Shown piece after piece: positions 8,874-18,038 of a stretch of DNA of 64,000 nt. The notes under the pieces are model-generated. The model did no database searches, had not been told where the DNA came from, and was given only the letters and a program-made list of their open reading frames with translations. Numbering within the stretch: the stretch's first letter is position 1; each line of letters starts with the position of its first letter. The position numbers and the translations under genes were made by a program. This DNA is from Natronomonas salina. GTDB taxonomy: Archaea; Halobacteriota; Halobacteria; Halobacteriales; Haloarculaceae. The stretch lies in contig NZ_CP058335.1 of the NCBI RefSeq assembly GCF_013391105.1, positions 434,001 through 498,000 of the forward strand, written 5' to 3'.

Positions 8874-9884
8874 TCAGTCGTCGGACTCGGTCCGTCCGCC
8901 GTCGGCCACCGCGCCGCCGGTCTCGTCTCGGATCTGCTTCTCCCAGCGGACCCGGACGAGGTTACCGTACATCGACAGGACGATGCCGACGAACAGCACC
9001 AGCACCGCGATGTTGATGCCGACGGTCAGAAGCAGGTTCGTCGGTCCGCCGCCGAGGACTAGCTCCCTCGGGACGGGGTAGCCCTCGTCGAAGATGCTGC
9101 CGACCAGCACCGAGACGATGCCGACGACGGTGAGCGTCCCCATGATGGTGCTCACCGAGTGCCAGGACGGCGAGAGGGAGAGCCGCTCGATGCCGGTCCC
9201 CTCCCGGTCCTCGTCGTCGCGGTCGTGGGACTCGGGGATCATCGACCGGGGGATGAACGCCTTCGTCTCCACGGGGTAGAACGCCGGGTGGAACCCGTGT
9301 TCGAAGATGTGGAACATCACGCCCATCAGCATGATGATGCCCAGCAGGCCGTGGAAGACGACGAACCCCATCGCGACGGCCCGCGACTGGAAGTACATCG
9401 CGACGCCGGTCTTCGACCAGATGAGCAGCCCCGATATCGTGAGCAGGGTGAGCTCGATGGCGAAGATGGCGACGACGCCCTTCCCGACGTAGCTGAGCAG
9501 CGGCACCTCGTCGGCCTCGTAGCCGGCGAACTGCCGGGCGTTGGGGTGGCGCTCGTCGGCGCGGCCGAGCATGAACTTGACGTCCTGGATGAACGCCTCG
9601 ACGTCGGAGCCGTTCGGGAGGATCTGCCCGAAGTTGCTCCGGCCGGTCGGCGTGATGAGCATCAGCACCATCCAGAAGACGACCAGCGCGATGAGCCCGA
9701 AGCCGGCGATGCGGTGCAGCGCCGTCACGCCCGTCGCCCCGCCGAGCAGGCTCACCATCCACCACAGCTCGTCGTTGAACATGATGGCATAGCCCGTGAA
9801 GAACAGCAGGAACACGTCCAGGGCCAGCAGCGAGTGGAACGTCGTCGTCACCCGCGTGAACTTGCCGTGGTCGAGGTTCGTCAC
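8874..9884 (-). CDS. Formate dehydrogenase gamma-type cytochrome b membrane subunit
   Basis: A 336-residue integral membrane protein resembling FdnI/FdoI-type cytochrome b. Four core helices carry candidate haem-b histidines (FHSLLALDVFLLFFTGY, LHRIAGFGLIALV, FHGLLGIIMLMGVMFHIFEHGFHP). A soluble insert near residues 205-235 and two further C-terminal helices extend it beyond the ~220 residues of bacterial FdnI. It should pass electrons from the Fe-S subunit to the quinone pool. GTG start overlaps the upstream stop; last gene of the fdh operon. Confidence 0.85.
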   Translation of the reverse strand: MTNLDHGKFTRVTTTFHSLLALDVFLLFFTGYAIMFNDELWWMVSLLGGATGVTALHRIAGFGLIALVVFWMVLMLITPTGRSNFGQILPNGSDVEAFIQDVKFMLGRADERHPNARQFAGYEADEVPLLSYVGKGVVAIFAIELTLLTISGLLIWSKTGVAMYFQSRAVAMGFVVFHGLLGIIMLMGVMFHIFEHGFHPAFYPVETKAFIPRSMIPESHDRDDEDREGTGIERLSLSPSWHSVSTIMGTLTVVGIVSVLVGSIFDEGYPVPRELVLGGGPTNLLLTVGINIAVLVLFVGIVLSMYGNLVRVRWEKQIRDETGGAVADGGRTESDD

Positions 9885-10324
9885 GGTGTCTCACCCCCGT
9901 CGGGGCCGCCCGTCTCGTCGGCGCCGGGGCCCGACGACCCCGCCTGTTCCGGGCGGGTGTCGGCGCCGCCGTCGGTCGCGACCGCCTCCCGGCGGCGCTC
10001 GCCAGGCCGCCGCATCCGGCCGGCCAGCCGCCGGAAGCTGGCCCAGTGCAGGAACACCATGAACAGGATGAACAGGCCCATGATGACGTCGGCCGCGTGC
10101 GTCAGCGCGACCAGGAAGTCCAGCCAGGCGATCTGGTTGCCGACGATCCACTCGGTGCCGACGCCGCCGCCCTCGACGGTCGGGGCGACGCGGAACATCT
10201 CCTCCGTGGAGACGGTGAACCCCGAGGCCGCCCAGACGGCCAGGACGGCCGTGGCCAGGCCGACCACGGCGCTGACGAGCACCGCCCAGCCGGGGTAGCC
10301 GTCGACCTCCGGGTACTCGCTCAC
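9881..10324 (-). CDS. Accessory membrane subunit of the formate dehydrogenase operon
   Basis: 147 residues with two TM helices (WAVLVSAVVGLATAVLAVWA and AADVIMGLFILFMVFLHWAS), then a disordered Gly/Pro/Glu-rich tail. The GTG start overlaps the stop of the Fe-S subunit and its stop overlaps the GTG of the cytochrome b gene, so it is tightly coupled with both. His residues near the second helix (THAAD, FLHWAS) could bind haem. I do not recognise the family; an extra anchor subunit is an inference from position. Confidence 0.7.
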   Translation of the reverse strand: MSEYPEVDGYPGWAVLVSAVVGLATAVLAVWAASGFTVSTEEMFRVAPTVEGGGVGTEWIVGNQIAWLDFLVALTHAADVIMGLFILFMVFLHWASFRRLAGRMRRPGERRREAVATDGGADTRPEQAGSSGPGADETGGPDGGETP

Positions 10325-10992
10325 GAGAACTCACCGGCGTCCTCGCCGAAGACGATCTCCATCGACTGCTGGTTGAAGAACGACCCGCTGTCCCGACGGT
10401 CCAGTTCGTCGGCGATCTCTGCGGGGGTGCCGACGAGGATGGCGTCCGTCGAGCACTCCTCGGCGCAGGCCGGTCCCTTGCCAACGTCCTGGCGCTCCTC
10501 GCACATCGTACACTTGTCCATCTTGCCGCCGGAGCCGACGACCGACGCGGCGCCATCGTCGTCGTCCGGGAACTGCGGGGCCCCGAACGGGCAGGCCGAC
10601 AGGCAGTACTGACAGCCGACGCAGAGGTCGTCCTGGACCTCGACGAACTCGCTGTCGGACTTCATCAGCGAGTCCGTCGGGCAGACCGAGACGCAGGGGG
10701 CGTTCTCGCAGTGGTAACACTGCATCGGGATCGAGGTCTCCCCCGGCGACTCGCCCTGGTCCAGCGCCTCCGTGTTGCTGGCGTTCAGTCCCGCGGCGGC
10801 CTCCTGGCCCTCCAGCATCGTCGCGATGCTGATCCGCTGTTCGTCCCTGGGGACGTCCCAGGTGCGCTTGCAGGCCACGACGCAGCCCCCGCAGTCGATG
10901 CAGGCCTCGACGTCGGGGAAGATCCGCGTCCCCTCGCCGACGCTCATCACGCCGTCGCGCATGACTTCCTTGCTGTTGTCGGATTGTGACAT
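10321..10992 (-). CDS. Formate dehydrogenase beta subunit, four-cluster ferredoxin
   Basis: A 223-residue polyferredoxin of the FdnH/DmsB/NrfC family. Cys clusters are CIDCGGCVVACKRTW, CYHCENAPCVSVCPTD, CVGCQYCLSACPFG and CTMCEERQDVGKGPAC with CSTDAI, enough for four [4Fe-4S] clusters. Unlike E. coli FdnH it has no C-terminal TM helix, which may explain the extra small membrane subunit encoded next. It relays electrons from the Mo/W centre to haem b. It follows the alpha gene by 11 nt. Confidence 0.9.
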   Translation of the reverse strand: MSQSDNSKEVMRDGVMSVGEGTRIFPDVEACIDCGGCVVACKRTWDVPRDEQRISIATMLEGQEAAAGLNASNTEALDQGESPGETSIPMQCYHCENAPCVSVCPTDSLMKSDSEFVEVQDDLCVGCQYCLSACPFGAPQFPDDDDGAASVVGSGGKMDKCTMCEERQDVGKGPACAEECSTDAILVGTPAEIADELDRRDSGSFFNQQSMEIVFGEDAGEFS

Positions 10993-11003
10993 TCGTGATC
11001 ACC

Positions 11004-14000
11004 TCACTGGACGGTCTCCCCGTCGCGGACGTCGAAGCTCTTCTGCGTGCCGATGTCGTCGCGGTCCTGCGGGAACTCGATGTCGACGTCCATGTTGAGT
11101 TCCTCCAGCAGTTCCTCGGTCGCCGGCCGGACGGCCACCATCGAGACCTTCGTCTCCTGCATCTGCGTCTCCACGTCGTACCCCTTCGACGTGATGGCGT
11201 TGACGGAGTCGCCGATGGCGTACGGGACGTGCCCGTCGGGGTACTTGTCCTCCAGGCTCTTGCCCTTGAAGACGCCGCCCCAGTGGAACGGCAGGAACAC
11301 CTCGCCGTCGGCCGGCCGGTCCGTCACCCGGGCCTTCACGAGCACCGACCCGCGGTCCGTCGAGGAGACGACGATCAGGTCGCCGCCGTCGACGCCGAGT
11401 TCCTCCGCCCTGTTCGGCGTGATCTCGGCGTACATGTGCGGCTGCAGGTCGGCGGTGTGGATGTTCGACCGCGTCTCCGAACCGCCGCCCTGGTGTTCGA
11501 CCTGCCGGCCGGTCGTCATGATGGTGTCCAGGTCGGGCCCCGAGTCCTCCTCGTGGATGATGTCGTTGGCCCGCTGCTGTTCGACCGCGTTGTTCTGGTC
11601 GAGCCGGTAGAAGTTCTGCTGCTGGCCGTTGGCGGGCCACTCCTCGACGAGGTCCGGCCGCGGGCTCTCGATGGGCTCGCGGTGGACCGGCACCTTGTCG
11701 AGGAAGCTCCAGACGACCGCCCGCGCCCGGCCGCGCCCGGTCGGCGCGTCGGGCTGGGCGAAGTCGTACTGCTCGTAGAACGACGGATCGACCCCGCCGG
11801 CGATCTTGTCCTCGAGGTAGGCGTCGAACTCCGGGCTCCCCGTCTCCGGATTGGCCAGCGCCTGCGCGGCGGTGTACACCGAGCGCTGGTTGTCGAGCGC
11901 GTGCTGCTGGGGAATCGTCAGCTCGTCGGGCTGGACGTCCTGCGTCGGGTCGAGCAGGCTCTGCGGCGGCGTCGTCTTCCAGCCCGGGTACTCCGGGACG
12001 CCGTGGATCTGGCCGTCCGCGGCGGTGTCGTTCGAGTCGGCCCACTCCGGCTGGTACGGCGCCCGGAGGAGGTTCAGCGCCTCCTCCTGGCTGTCGTACC
12101 GGTCGGAGTTGACGGTCTCCTGGAACGGGTAGTCGTCGTCGGTGGGCATCTCGTCCCACTCCTCCGGCGTCGGCGCCTGGACGCCCCAGCGGGCCCGGAA
12201 GTCCTGGCCCCCGTCGTTGGGGTCGAGGTCGTCGTTCCAGATGATCGGCGTCCCCGGGTGGTCCTCGCCCCAGCAGGGCCAGGGGAGCATCCAGTACTCG
12301 CCCGCGACGGGCGTCCCTTCCGCGCCCTTCAGGTCCTCGTTCGAGAACGCGTAGTCGTACTCCAGGTGCTGCTGGAGCCGCTCGGGGGTCTGCCGGTAGC
12401 CGATGGTGTTCGTCCCGAGGTTGAACTCCCGGATGACGTTCTCGTAGGTCGACTTCCCGTTGTACAGCTCCGGGCCGGCCCCCCAGTCGAAGTGCTCGCC
12501 GAATCCGAGCGCGTCCGCCAGCTCCTGCATGATCTGCAGGTCCGGCTTCGAGTTGTGCGCGGGCTTGGCGACCGGCTCCGACCACTGGACGGAACGGTTC
12601 GTGTTCGTCAGCGAGCGGTAATGTTCGTACTGGCTCGAGGCGGGCAACAGCAGGATCTCCGGGCCCTCCTCGAAGTCCGGGAGCACGCTCGCGACCGAGG
12701 GGAAGACGTCGACGACGACGAGGAGGTCGAGGTTCTCCATCCCCTCCTTCATCTGGCCCATCTCGCTGATGGAGTTCGCCGAGTGCCCCCAGAAGAACGC
12801 GATCTTCACCTGGTCGGGCTGGTAGATCGGCGTCTCCTGGTAGCGGTCCTCCTGGTCGAGGGCCGCCTCGAACCAGCGGGCCACCGTCAGCCCGTTCTGG
12901 AACATCATCGAGTTCTCCGCCGGCTCCTCCGGCCCGTGGTCGGCGTTCGGCGGCAGCGAGTCGACGTCCTCGTTGCCCTCGTAGACGGGGCTCTGGCTGA
13001 CGTACTTCTCCGGGTCCATCAGCTCGAACTTGTCGTAGAGGTCGGCGAACGACGTCGAACCGCTCGCGTGTAGGGGTTCTTGTCCCAGATGTCGGCCCAC
13101 CAGGACCAGCCGCCGGGCGTGAGCCCGTAGTAGCCTGGCAGGATGTGGCTCGCCACGGCGAGGTCGGTCGCGCCCTGAACGTTCGCGTGACCGCGCATCA
13201 CCTGGAGGCCGCCGCCGCTGCGGGCGGCGCTCCCGGAGGCGAGGCTCGTGATCGCATAGGAGCGGATGTTCTGGGTGCCGTTGTTGTGCTGGGTGCCGCC
13301 CATCGCCCACTCGATCTGGACGTGGGGGCGGTTCTCGTGGATGAGGTCGGCGATGCGCTCGATGTCCTCCTCGGAGACCCAGGTGATGTCCGAGACGGTC
13401 TCGACGTCGTACTCGTCGAGTTCCACGTCGACGTCCTCCCAGCCCTGGACGCGGTCGGCGAGCATGTTCTGGCCGCTCTCGTCGGCGTCCGTATCGAGCG
13501 CGAGGCCGTGCTTGTCGCGCAGGACCTTGACGACGCCCATCATCAGGGCGACGTCGGTGCCCGGCCGGAACCGCATGTACTCGTCGGCGTGGGCCGACGT
13601 CTTCGTGAACCTGGGGTCCAGGCTCAGGATGGTCCCGCCGCGCTTCTGGCCCTCGAGGATGTGCTGCATCGCGATGGGGTGAGCCTCGGCGGGGTTCTGC
13701 CCGATGATGATGTTCAGATCGAAGTTCCGGTAGTCCTGGACCGTGTTGGTCATCGCGCCGTACCCCCAGGTGTTCGCCAGCCCCGTCACCGTCGTCGAGT
13801 GACAGATGCGCGCCTGGTGGTCGACGTTGTTCGTACCCATGAACGCCGCCAGCTTCCGGATGGCGTACGCCTCCTCGTTGGAGTGGTGGGCGCTGCCCAG
13901 GAGCATGACGCTCTCGCGGCTGTGCTCCTCCCAGACCCGCTCTATCTCGCCGGAGAGCAGGTCGTAGGAGGCGTCCCACGAGAGCTTCTCCCAGTCGCCG

Positions 14001-14350
14001 TCCCGGCGGATCATCGGGTGTTTGAGCCGCTTCTCGGAGTGCTCCGTCTCGTAGATGCCCGCCCCCTTCGAGCAGAGCGAGCCGGCGTTGATCGGATGTT
14101 CCTCCCAGGGTTCCATCCCGACGAAGGAGTCCCCGACGCGCTCGCCGTGGAACCCGCAACCGACCGAGCAGTAGTTGCAGATGGTCTTCGTCAACTCTCC
14201 CTCGGTGTCGGTCCCGTCTACCTGTTCCTCACCGTCTTGAGCGAGCGTGTGCCCGGCGGCACCGCCGCCCAGGGCGACGGTCCCGGCGAGGGCGCTCGCC
14301 TTCATGAACGACCTCCGGTCGAGGTCGAGTGATACTGGTTCGGTGCTCAT
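11004..14350 (-). pseudogene. Formate dehydrogenase alpha (bis-MGD catalytic) subunit, frameshifted
   Basis: A Tat-exported FdnG-type Mo/W enzyme of about 1115 residues. The N-terminus has a Tat motif (RRSFMKASALAG), then the [4Fe-4S] ligands (CNYCSVGC ... GSLCSKG) and the active-site segment VDHQARICHSTTVTGL. There Cys stands at the position of the FdnG selenocysteine, followed by GYGAMTN and AEAHPIA. The frame runs from 14350 to about 13070, residue 428 (DKNPYT). It continues in another frame from about 13067 (ASGSTSFADLYDKFEL) to 11004. A single missing base or two extra bases breaks it. Both halves are well preserved, so this is either a very recent inactivation or a sequencing error. Confidence 0.9.
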
Positions 14351-14382
14351 TTATTGTGTGTGCCCCGTTCGCTAGGTCATTT

Positions 14383-14407
14383 GGTAACGGTTCTCTAAGG
14401 GGTAACG
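14383..14407. promoter_or_regulatory. Direct repeat GGTAACG x2 in the fdh leader region
   Basis: GGTAACG occurs at 14383-14389 and again at 14401-14407, 18 bp apart. The copies lie between the fdhA start codon and its putative TATA box, around the predicted transcription start. They could be an operator for a redox or formate regulator (inference). Confidence 0.4.
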
Positions 14408-14414
14408 ACTGCAC

Positions 14415-14427
14415 TGTTATTAATATA
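14415..14427 (-). promoter_or_regulatory. Putative TATA box of the fdh operon
   Basis: The AT-rich TATTAATATACGG region (minus-strand CCGTATATTAATA) lies 65-77 nt before the fdhA ATG at 14350. It would give a leader of roughly 40 nt. Confidence 0.4.
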
Positions 14428-14490
14428 CGGGTATGCGAGGCACAAGAAAATTATAGTTGGTTGAAGTGTTCCCGTCCCCCACGGGCGCAA

Positions 14491-14500
14491 GGTCTATAGG
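14491..14500 (+). promoter_or_regulatory. TATA box of the HdrA/MvhD-like gene
   Basis: GGTCTATAGG is centred 28 nt before the ATG at 14524. This predicts a leaderless transcript divergent from the fdh operon. Confidence 0.5.
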
Positions 14501-14523
14501 TCTGCTACCGAACACCACAATCG

Positions 14524-16668
14524 ATGAACGTAGGGGCATTCGTGTGTTCGTGCGGGGGGTCCTGCGACGTGGACCTCGAGACGGCCCGAGACGGCGTCAG
14601 GGACGTGGAGGTCGTCGCCTCCTCGGAACTGCTCTGCCGGGACGGGCTCCCGGCGATGGAGAAGGTCGTCGACGAGTACGACCTCGACCAGCTGGTCGTC
14701 ACGGCGCCCGACGCGGGGTGTCAGGCGACCTTCGACGACGTGCTCGACCGCAAGGGCCTGCACCCGGACGCGGCGGCGTACGTCGACCACCGCGAGAGCG
14801 CCGCCTGGGTCCACGACGCCGCCGAAGCCACCGACAAGACCGCCAGACTGCTGAACGCCGAGGTCGCGGGCCTGAAGGAGGAGCCGGTCTCCCGGACCAT
14901 CGAGCGGGACGCCGGAGACAGCGTCGCCGTCGTCGGCGACCCCGAGACCGCCGCGGCACTTTCCGACTCCGCCGACGTGACCCTCGTCGCGGACGGCGAG
15001 GAGTACGCCGGCGCCGACGCGGACCTCGACGACGTCGCGTTCGCCCGCGGCGAGGTCGTCGCCGTCGAGGGCTCCTTCGGCGACTTCGAGGTGACGCTCG
15101 CCTCGCGGGTCACCGAGGACTGCATCTCCTGTCTGGACTGCGTGCGGGAGGGCCCGGAGGGCGTGACCGCCCGCCCCGTCCAGATCCCCGCCGACGCCCC
15201 GGACGGGGAGTGGACCGACGTCTGCCCGACCGACGCCATCGACCTCGACGGCGTCACCCGCACCCTGGCGTTCGACCAGGTCGTCTATCCAGGGGGGACC
15301 GCCCCCGCGCGCGGCGGCCAGATGGGATTCTACACCGGACCGGTCGACGCCGGCACCGTCGCCGCCGTCGAGTCGCTGCTCGGCGGCGTCGAGAAGCCGG
15401 CCCACCTCGACCTCGACATGGAGGTCTGCGCGGCGGGCGCCTCCTCCCAGGAGGGCTGTACGGCCTGCGTGGACGCCTGCCCCCACGAGGCGGTGTCCCG
15501 GCCCGCCATCGACGAGGTCGAGTTCGACCTGGCCGCCTGCCAGGACTGCGGCGCCTGCACCTCGGCGTGTCCCACCGGCGCCACCCGGCTCCGGGACCCC
15601 TCCAACGAGCGGATCGCCCGCGAGGTCGAGGCGCTGCTCACCAGCGAGGCGGACGACGGCGGCTGGCTGTTCTCCCGCGGCACCGACGGCATCGAGACGG
15701 AGGTCGTCGCCTTCGTCTGCTCGGAGCGGGCGGCCGACCGCCTCCGGGAGTACGGCCGGCGGGCCCGTCGGGACGACGATATCTCCTACCCGCCGATCCT
15801 CCCGGTCCGGGTCAACTGTACGGACACCGTCGGCGAGGCCCACGTGATGCACGCGCTCGCGGCCGGCGCCGACGGCGTCGCGGTCGTCGGCTGCGGCGAC
15901 AGCTGTCTCCACTCCGGCCCCGACCCGAAGGCCGAACTCGTCGAGCGACTGGACCGCGCGACCGCCGACCTCGGACTCGGGGAGCGCGTGACCTTCCTCG
16001 CACCCGGCCCCTCACCGGAGCCGTTCTGCGCGGACCTGGAGTCGTTCGTCGACGGCCTCGAGGATTCGCCCATCCCGTCCGGGGAACACGAGGCGACCGG
16101 CACCATCGACGACCCCGACCGCGAGAACGACCCGTTCGACTCCCACGCCTGGACGCTGGAGTCCGTCCGGGCGCTGCTCGAGCACGTCGAGCCAGAACGG
16201 GAGGTGATCCGCGGGCTGAAGGACTTCGGCCTGATGGAGGTCTCCGACGCCTGCAACCTGACGCCGACCTGCACGAACCTCTGTCCGACCGGCGCCATCC
16301 AGCGGACCGACGACGGCGACCTGCTGTTCAACCACGAGCGCTGCGTCAACTGCGAGCTCTGCGAGGAGGGCTGCCCCGAGACGGCCATCACGATGCGCCA
16401 GGGGCTCGACCTCTCGCTGCTGCCCGAGAACCGCACGGCCGAGGAGGCTCCCGAACAGGGCCCGGCCTGGTCCCGCGTCTACGAGGGGGAGATGGCCGAG
16501 TGCGTCCGCTGCGGGGACCCGTTCACCTCGCAGGGGTCGGTCGACAAGGTCCGCGCGGAGGTCGGCGACGTCGTCGAGGGCATCGCGCCCGACGCCTCCC
16601 ACTCGGTCTTCGAGTACTGCGGGGACTGCCGCTCGAGGCTGCTGTTCGAGGGAGGTGAGAAGCGATGA
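14524..16668 (+). CDS. HdrA/MvhD-like multi-domain polyferredoxin
   Basis: 714 residues. The N-terminus (AFVCSCGGSC) resembles HdrA, but no FAD-binding core follows. Ferredoxin-type clusters occur at ~200-240 (CISCLDC ... CPTDAI) and ~305-355 (CTACVDACPHEA, CQDCGACTSACPTGA). An MvhD-like domain lies at ~395-465 (VVAFVCSERAADRLREYG ... VNCTDTVGEA ... GADGVAVVGCGDSCLH). A last ferredoxin pair lies at ~575-620 (CTNLCPTGAI, CVNCELCEEGCPETAI), followed by CxxC pairs. There is no Tat signal, so it acts in the cytoplasm. Divergent from fdh and coupled to a TorD chaperone by ATGA. It is probably an electron-transfer hub for Mo/W enzymes; partners unknown. Confidence 0.82.
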   Translation: MNVGAFVCSCGGSCDVDLETARDGVRDVEVVASSELLCRDGLPAMEKVVDEYDLDQLVVTAPDAGCQATFDDVLDRKGLHPDAAAYVDHRESAAWVHDAAEATDKTARLLNAEVAGLKEEPVSRTIERDAGDSVAVVGDPETAAALSDSADVTLVADGEEYAGADADLDDVAFARGEVVAVEGSFGDFEVTLASRVTEDCISCLDCVREGPEGVTARPVQIPADAPDGEWTDVCPTDAIDLDGVTRTLAFDQVVYPGGTAPARGGQMGFYTGPVDAGTVAAVESLLGGVEKPAHLDLDMEVCAAGASSQEGCTACVDACPHEAVSRPAIDEVEFDLAACQDCGACTSACPTGATRLRDPSNERIAREVEALLTSEADDGGWLFSRGTDGIETEVVAFVCSERAADRLREYGRRARRDDDISYPPILPVRVNCTDTVGEAHVMHALAAGADGVAVVGCGDSCLHSGPDPKAELVERLDRATADLGLGERVTFLAPGPSPEPFCADLESFVDGLEDSPIPSGEHEATGTIDDPDRENDPFDSHAWTLESVRALLEHVEPEREVIRGLKDFGLMEVSDACNLTPTCTNLCPTGAIQRTDDGDLLFNHERCVNCELCEEGCPETAITMRQGLDLSLLPENRTAEEAPEQGPAWSRVYEGEMAECVRCGDPFTSQGSVDKVRAEVGDVVEGIAPDASHSVFEYCGDCRSRLLFEGGEKR

Positions 16669-17312
16669 ACGACGCCGAGATCTACGAGGCGCGCCTGGAG
16701 ATCGTCGACTTCCTCGTCGAGGTGTTCTACGACGCACCGAGCGAGGCGTTCGTCGACCGCCTGCTCTCCGACGACCTGCGGGTCCCCGAGGGCGAGGTCA
16801 ACGACCGCATGGACCGGGGCTTCCGGCGGCTGGAGCGGTTCGTCGACGCGAACCGCGGCCGCGACCCCGAGACCGTGGCGACCGAACTCGGCCGTGAGTA
16901 CACCCGGCTGTTCGTGGGGCCGCGACCGCCGGTGCTCCCCCACGAGACCTACTACCGGGAGGACACGGAACTCATCGGCGAGGGGCTCGCCGAGGTCGAG
17001 GCGTCCTACTCGGCGGCCGGGTGGGCGCCACCCGAGGACTACCCCGAGGAGAACGACTTCATCGCCGTCGAACTTGCGTTCCTGCGGAACCTGATCGACC
17101 GGCAGCGCACCGGCCACGAGGAGACCTTCGGCTTCGAGCGGGTGTTCCTGGACGAGCACCTCCTCGAGTGGTACGAGGCGTTCCTCGACGACCTCGAGGA
17201 CGAACTCGACCCCGACGAGGCGGAGGCGGACCTCTTCCTGGCCGCCGGGGAGGTCTTCGCCGGCCTCGTCGAGTTCGAGGACGAGATCGTCGCCCAGCAG
17301 GTCCCGTCGTGA
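16665..17312 (+). CDS. TorD/DmsD-family molybdoenzyme chaperone
   Basis: A 215-residue all-helical protein of the TorD/NarJ family. It keeps the diagnostic YTRLFVGPRPPVLPHETYYR segment, close to the family's F.GPG...PP.ES.Y motif, and the E..F...HL..W block (FERVFLDEHLLEWYEAF). Such proteins bind the Tat signal of Mo/W enzymes and hold them until cofactor is loaded. The FdhA Tat precursor encoded on the other strand is the obvious client. ATGA overlap with the preceding gene. Confidence 0.9.
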   Translation: MNDAEIYEARLEIVDFLVEVFYDAPSEAFVDRLLSDDLRVPEGEVNDRMDRGFRRLERFVDANRGRDPETVATELGREYTRLFVGPRPPVLPHETYYREDTELIGEGLAEVEASYSAAGWAPPEDYPEENDFIAVELAFLRNLIDRQRTGHEETFGFERVFLDEHLLEWYEAFLDDLEDELDPDEAEADLFLAAGEVFAGLVEFEDEIVAQQVPS

Positions 17313-17328
17313 GCCGCCGCTGGGCGGC

Positions 17329-17547
17329 TTAGCTCGCCCGGTAGACGACGACGAACCCGGCGAGGACCGCGATTCCCGCCAGGACAGTCGCGACGGGCGT
17401 GACGGCCGCGACGGCCCGCTCCATGAAGAAGTAGCTCCCCCAGTCGCCGCGCCACTCCGCGACGACCGCGACGCCGCCGACGCCGGCGACGACGAGCGCG
17501 AGGACGCCGAACGACAGCGTCGCCGCGGCGCCGAGACGGTCAGCCAT
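17329..17547 (-). CDS. Small two-TM membrane protein (fdh-linked)
   Basis: 72 residues: helix 1 (AATLSFGVLALVVAGVGGV), a loop with AEWRGDWGSYFFMERAV, and helix 2 (VATVLAGIAVLAGFVVVY). The loop resembles the IAEIKGTWHWAIHLES loop of the next gene upstream, so the two may be diverged paralogues. It overlaps that gene by 8 nt. Possibly a subunit of a membrane redox complex; function unknown. Confidence 0.6.
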   Translation of the reverse strand: MADRLGAAATLSFGVLALVVAGVGGVAVVAEWRGDWGSYFFMERAVAAVTPVATVLAGIAVLAGFVVVYRAS

Positions 17548-17809
17548 AGTACCACCGGCCGGCGACCAGGAGGACGAACCCGGGGACGAGCAGCGCGAGA
17601 ACCCGGCTGACGAAGACGCCCACGTAGCTGATGGTCGACTCGAGGTGGATGGCCCAGTGCCAGGTCCCCTTTATCTCCGCGATGACGGCGACGGTACCGA
17701 CGGTGAGCAGGGAGAGCGCGACCAGGGCGGCGAGGACGTACACCGCCACCTGGAGGTAGCCCAGCGCGGTCTCGGCGTCGGGGAACGTCCGGGCGGTGTC
17801 GGTGGCCAT
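17540..17809 (-). CDS. Small two-TM membrane protein (fdh-linked)
   Basis: 89 residues: helix 1 about 20-45 (VAVYVLAALVALSLLTVGTVAV), loop AEIKGTWHWAIHLESTISY containing two His, and helix 2 about 62-85. It shares the AE-x-(R/K)-G-x-W loop pattern with its downstream neighbour. It sits 2 nt after the 43-residue gene, so the three form one operon. No known family assigned. Confidence 0.6.
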   Translation of the reverse strand: MATDTARTFPDAETALGYLQVAVYVLAALVALSLLTVGTVAVIAEIKGTWHWAIHLESTISYVGVFVSRVLALLVPGFVLLVAGRWYYG

Positions 17810-17811
17810 GG

Positions 17812-17943
17812 TCAGGTGGAGCGCTGCTGGTAGGCGTCGTACGCGACGATGGCGACCACGATCAGGCCGACGAGGAGTATCGCCATCGCCGTCTCGGTCG
17901 CTAGCGGGAGGTCGAGTCCCGGGTGCAGTACGACGTCGAACAC
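17812..17943 (-). CDS. 43-residue single-TM protein, first gene of a small membrane operon
   Basis: GTG start at 17943. Short polar N-terminus, then one TM helix (TAMAILLVGLIVVAIVAY) and a polar end (DAYQQRST). It is shorter than usual gene-calling cut-offs. The 2-nt spacing to the next gene and shared membrane character support it. Codons after the start are GC-rich in third positions like the neighbours. Function unknown. Confidence 0.55.
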   Translation of the reverse strand: MFDVVLHPGLDLPLATETAMAILLVGLIVVAIVAYDAYQQRST

Positions 17944-18038
17944 GCTAGACCAGTGTGTCCACAGCGGCTAAATGCTTCTGTCGGACTCCGTGACACCTAG
18001 TACCAATACTTTTTGCCGGCTACCACCTACGGTCGGTC

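Noticed and set aside
10986-13073. Long plus-strand frame opposite the formate dehydrogenase alpha gene
   Set aside because: Composition is Arg/Val/Leu-rich shadow coding. The minus strand has clear bis-MGD enzyme sequence.
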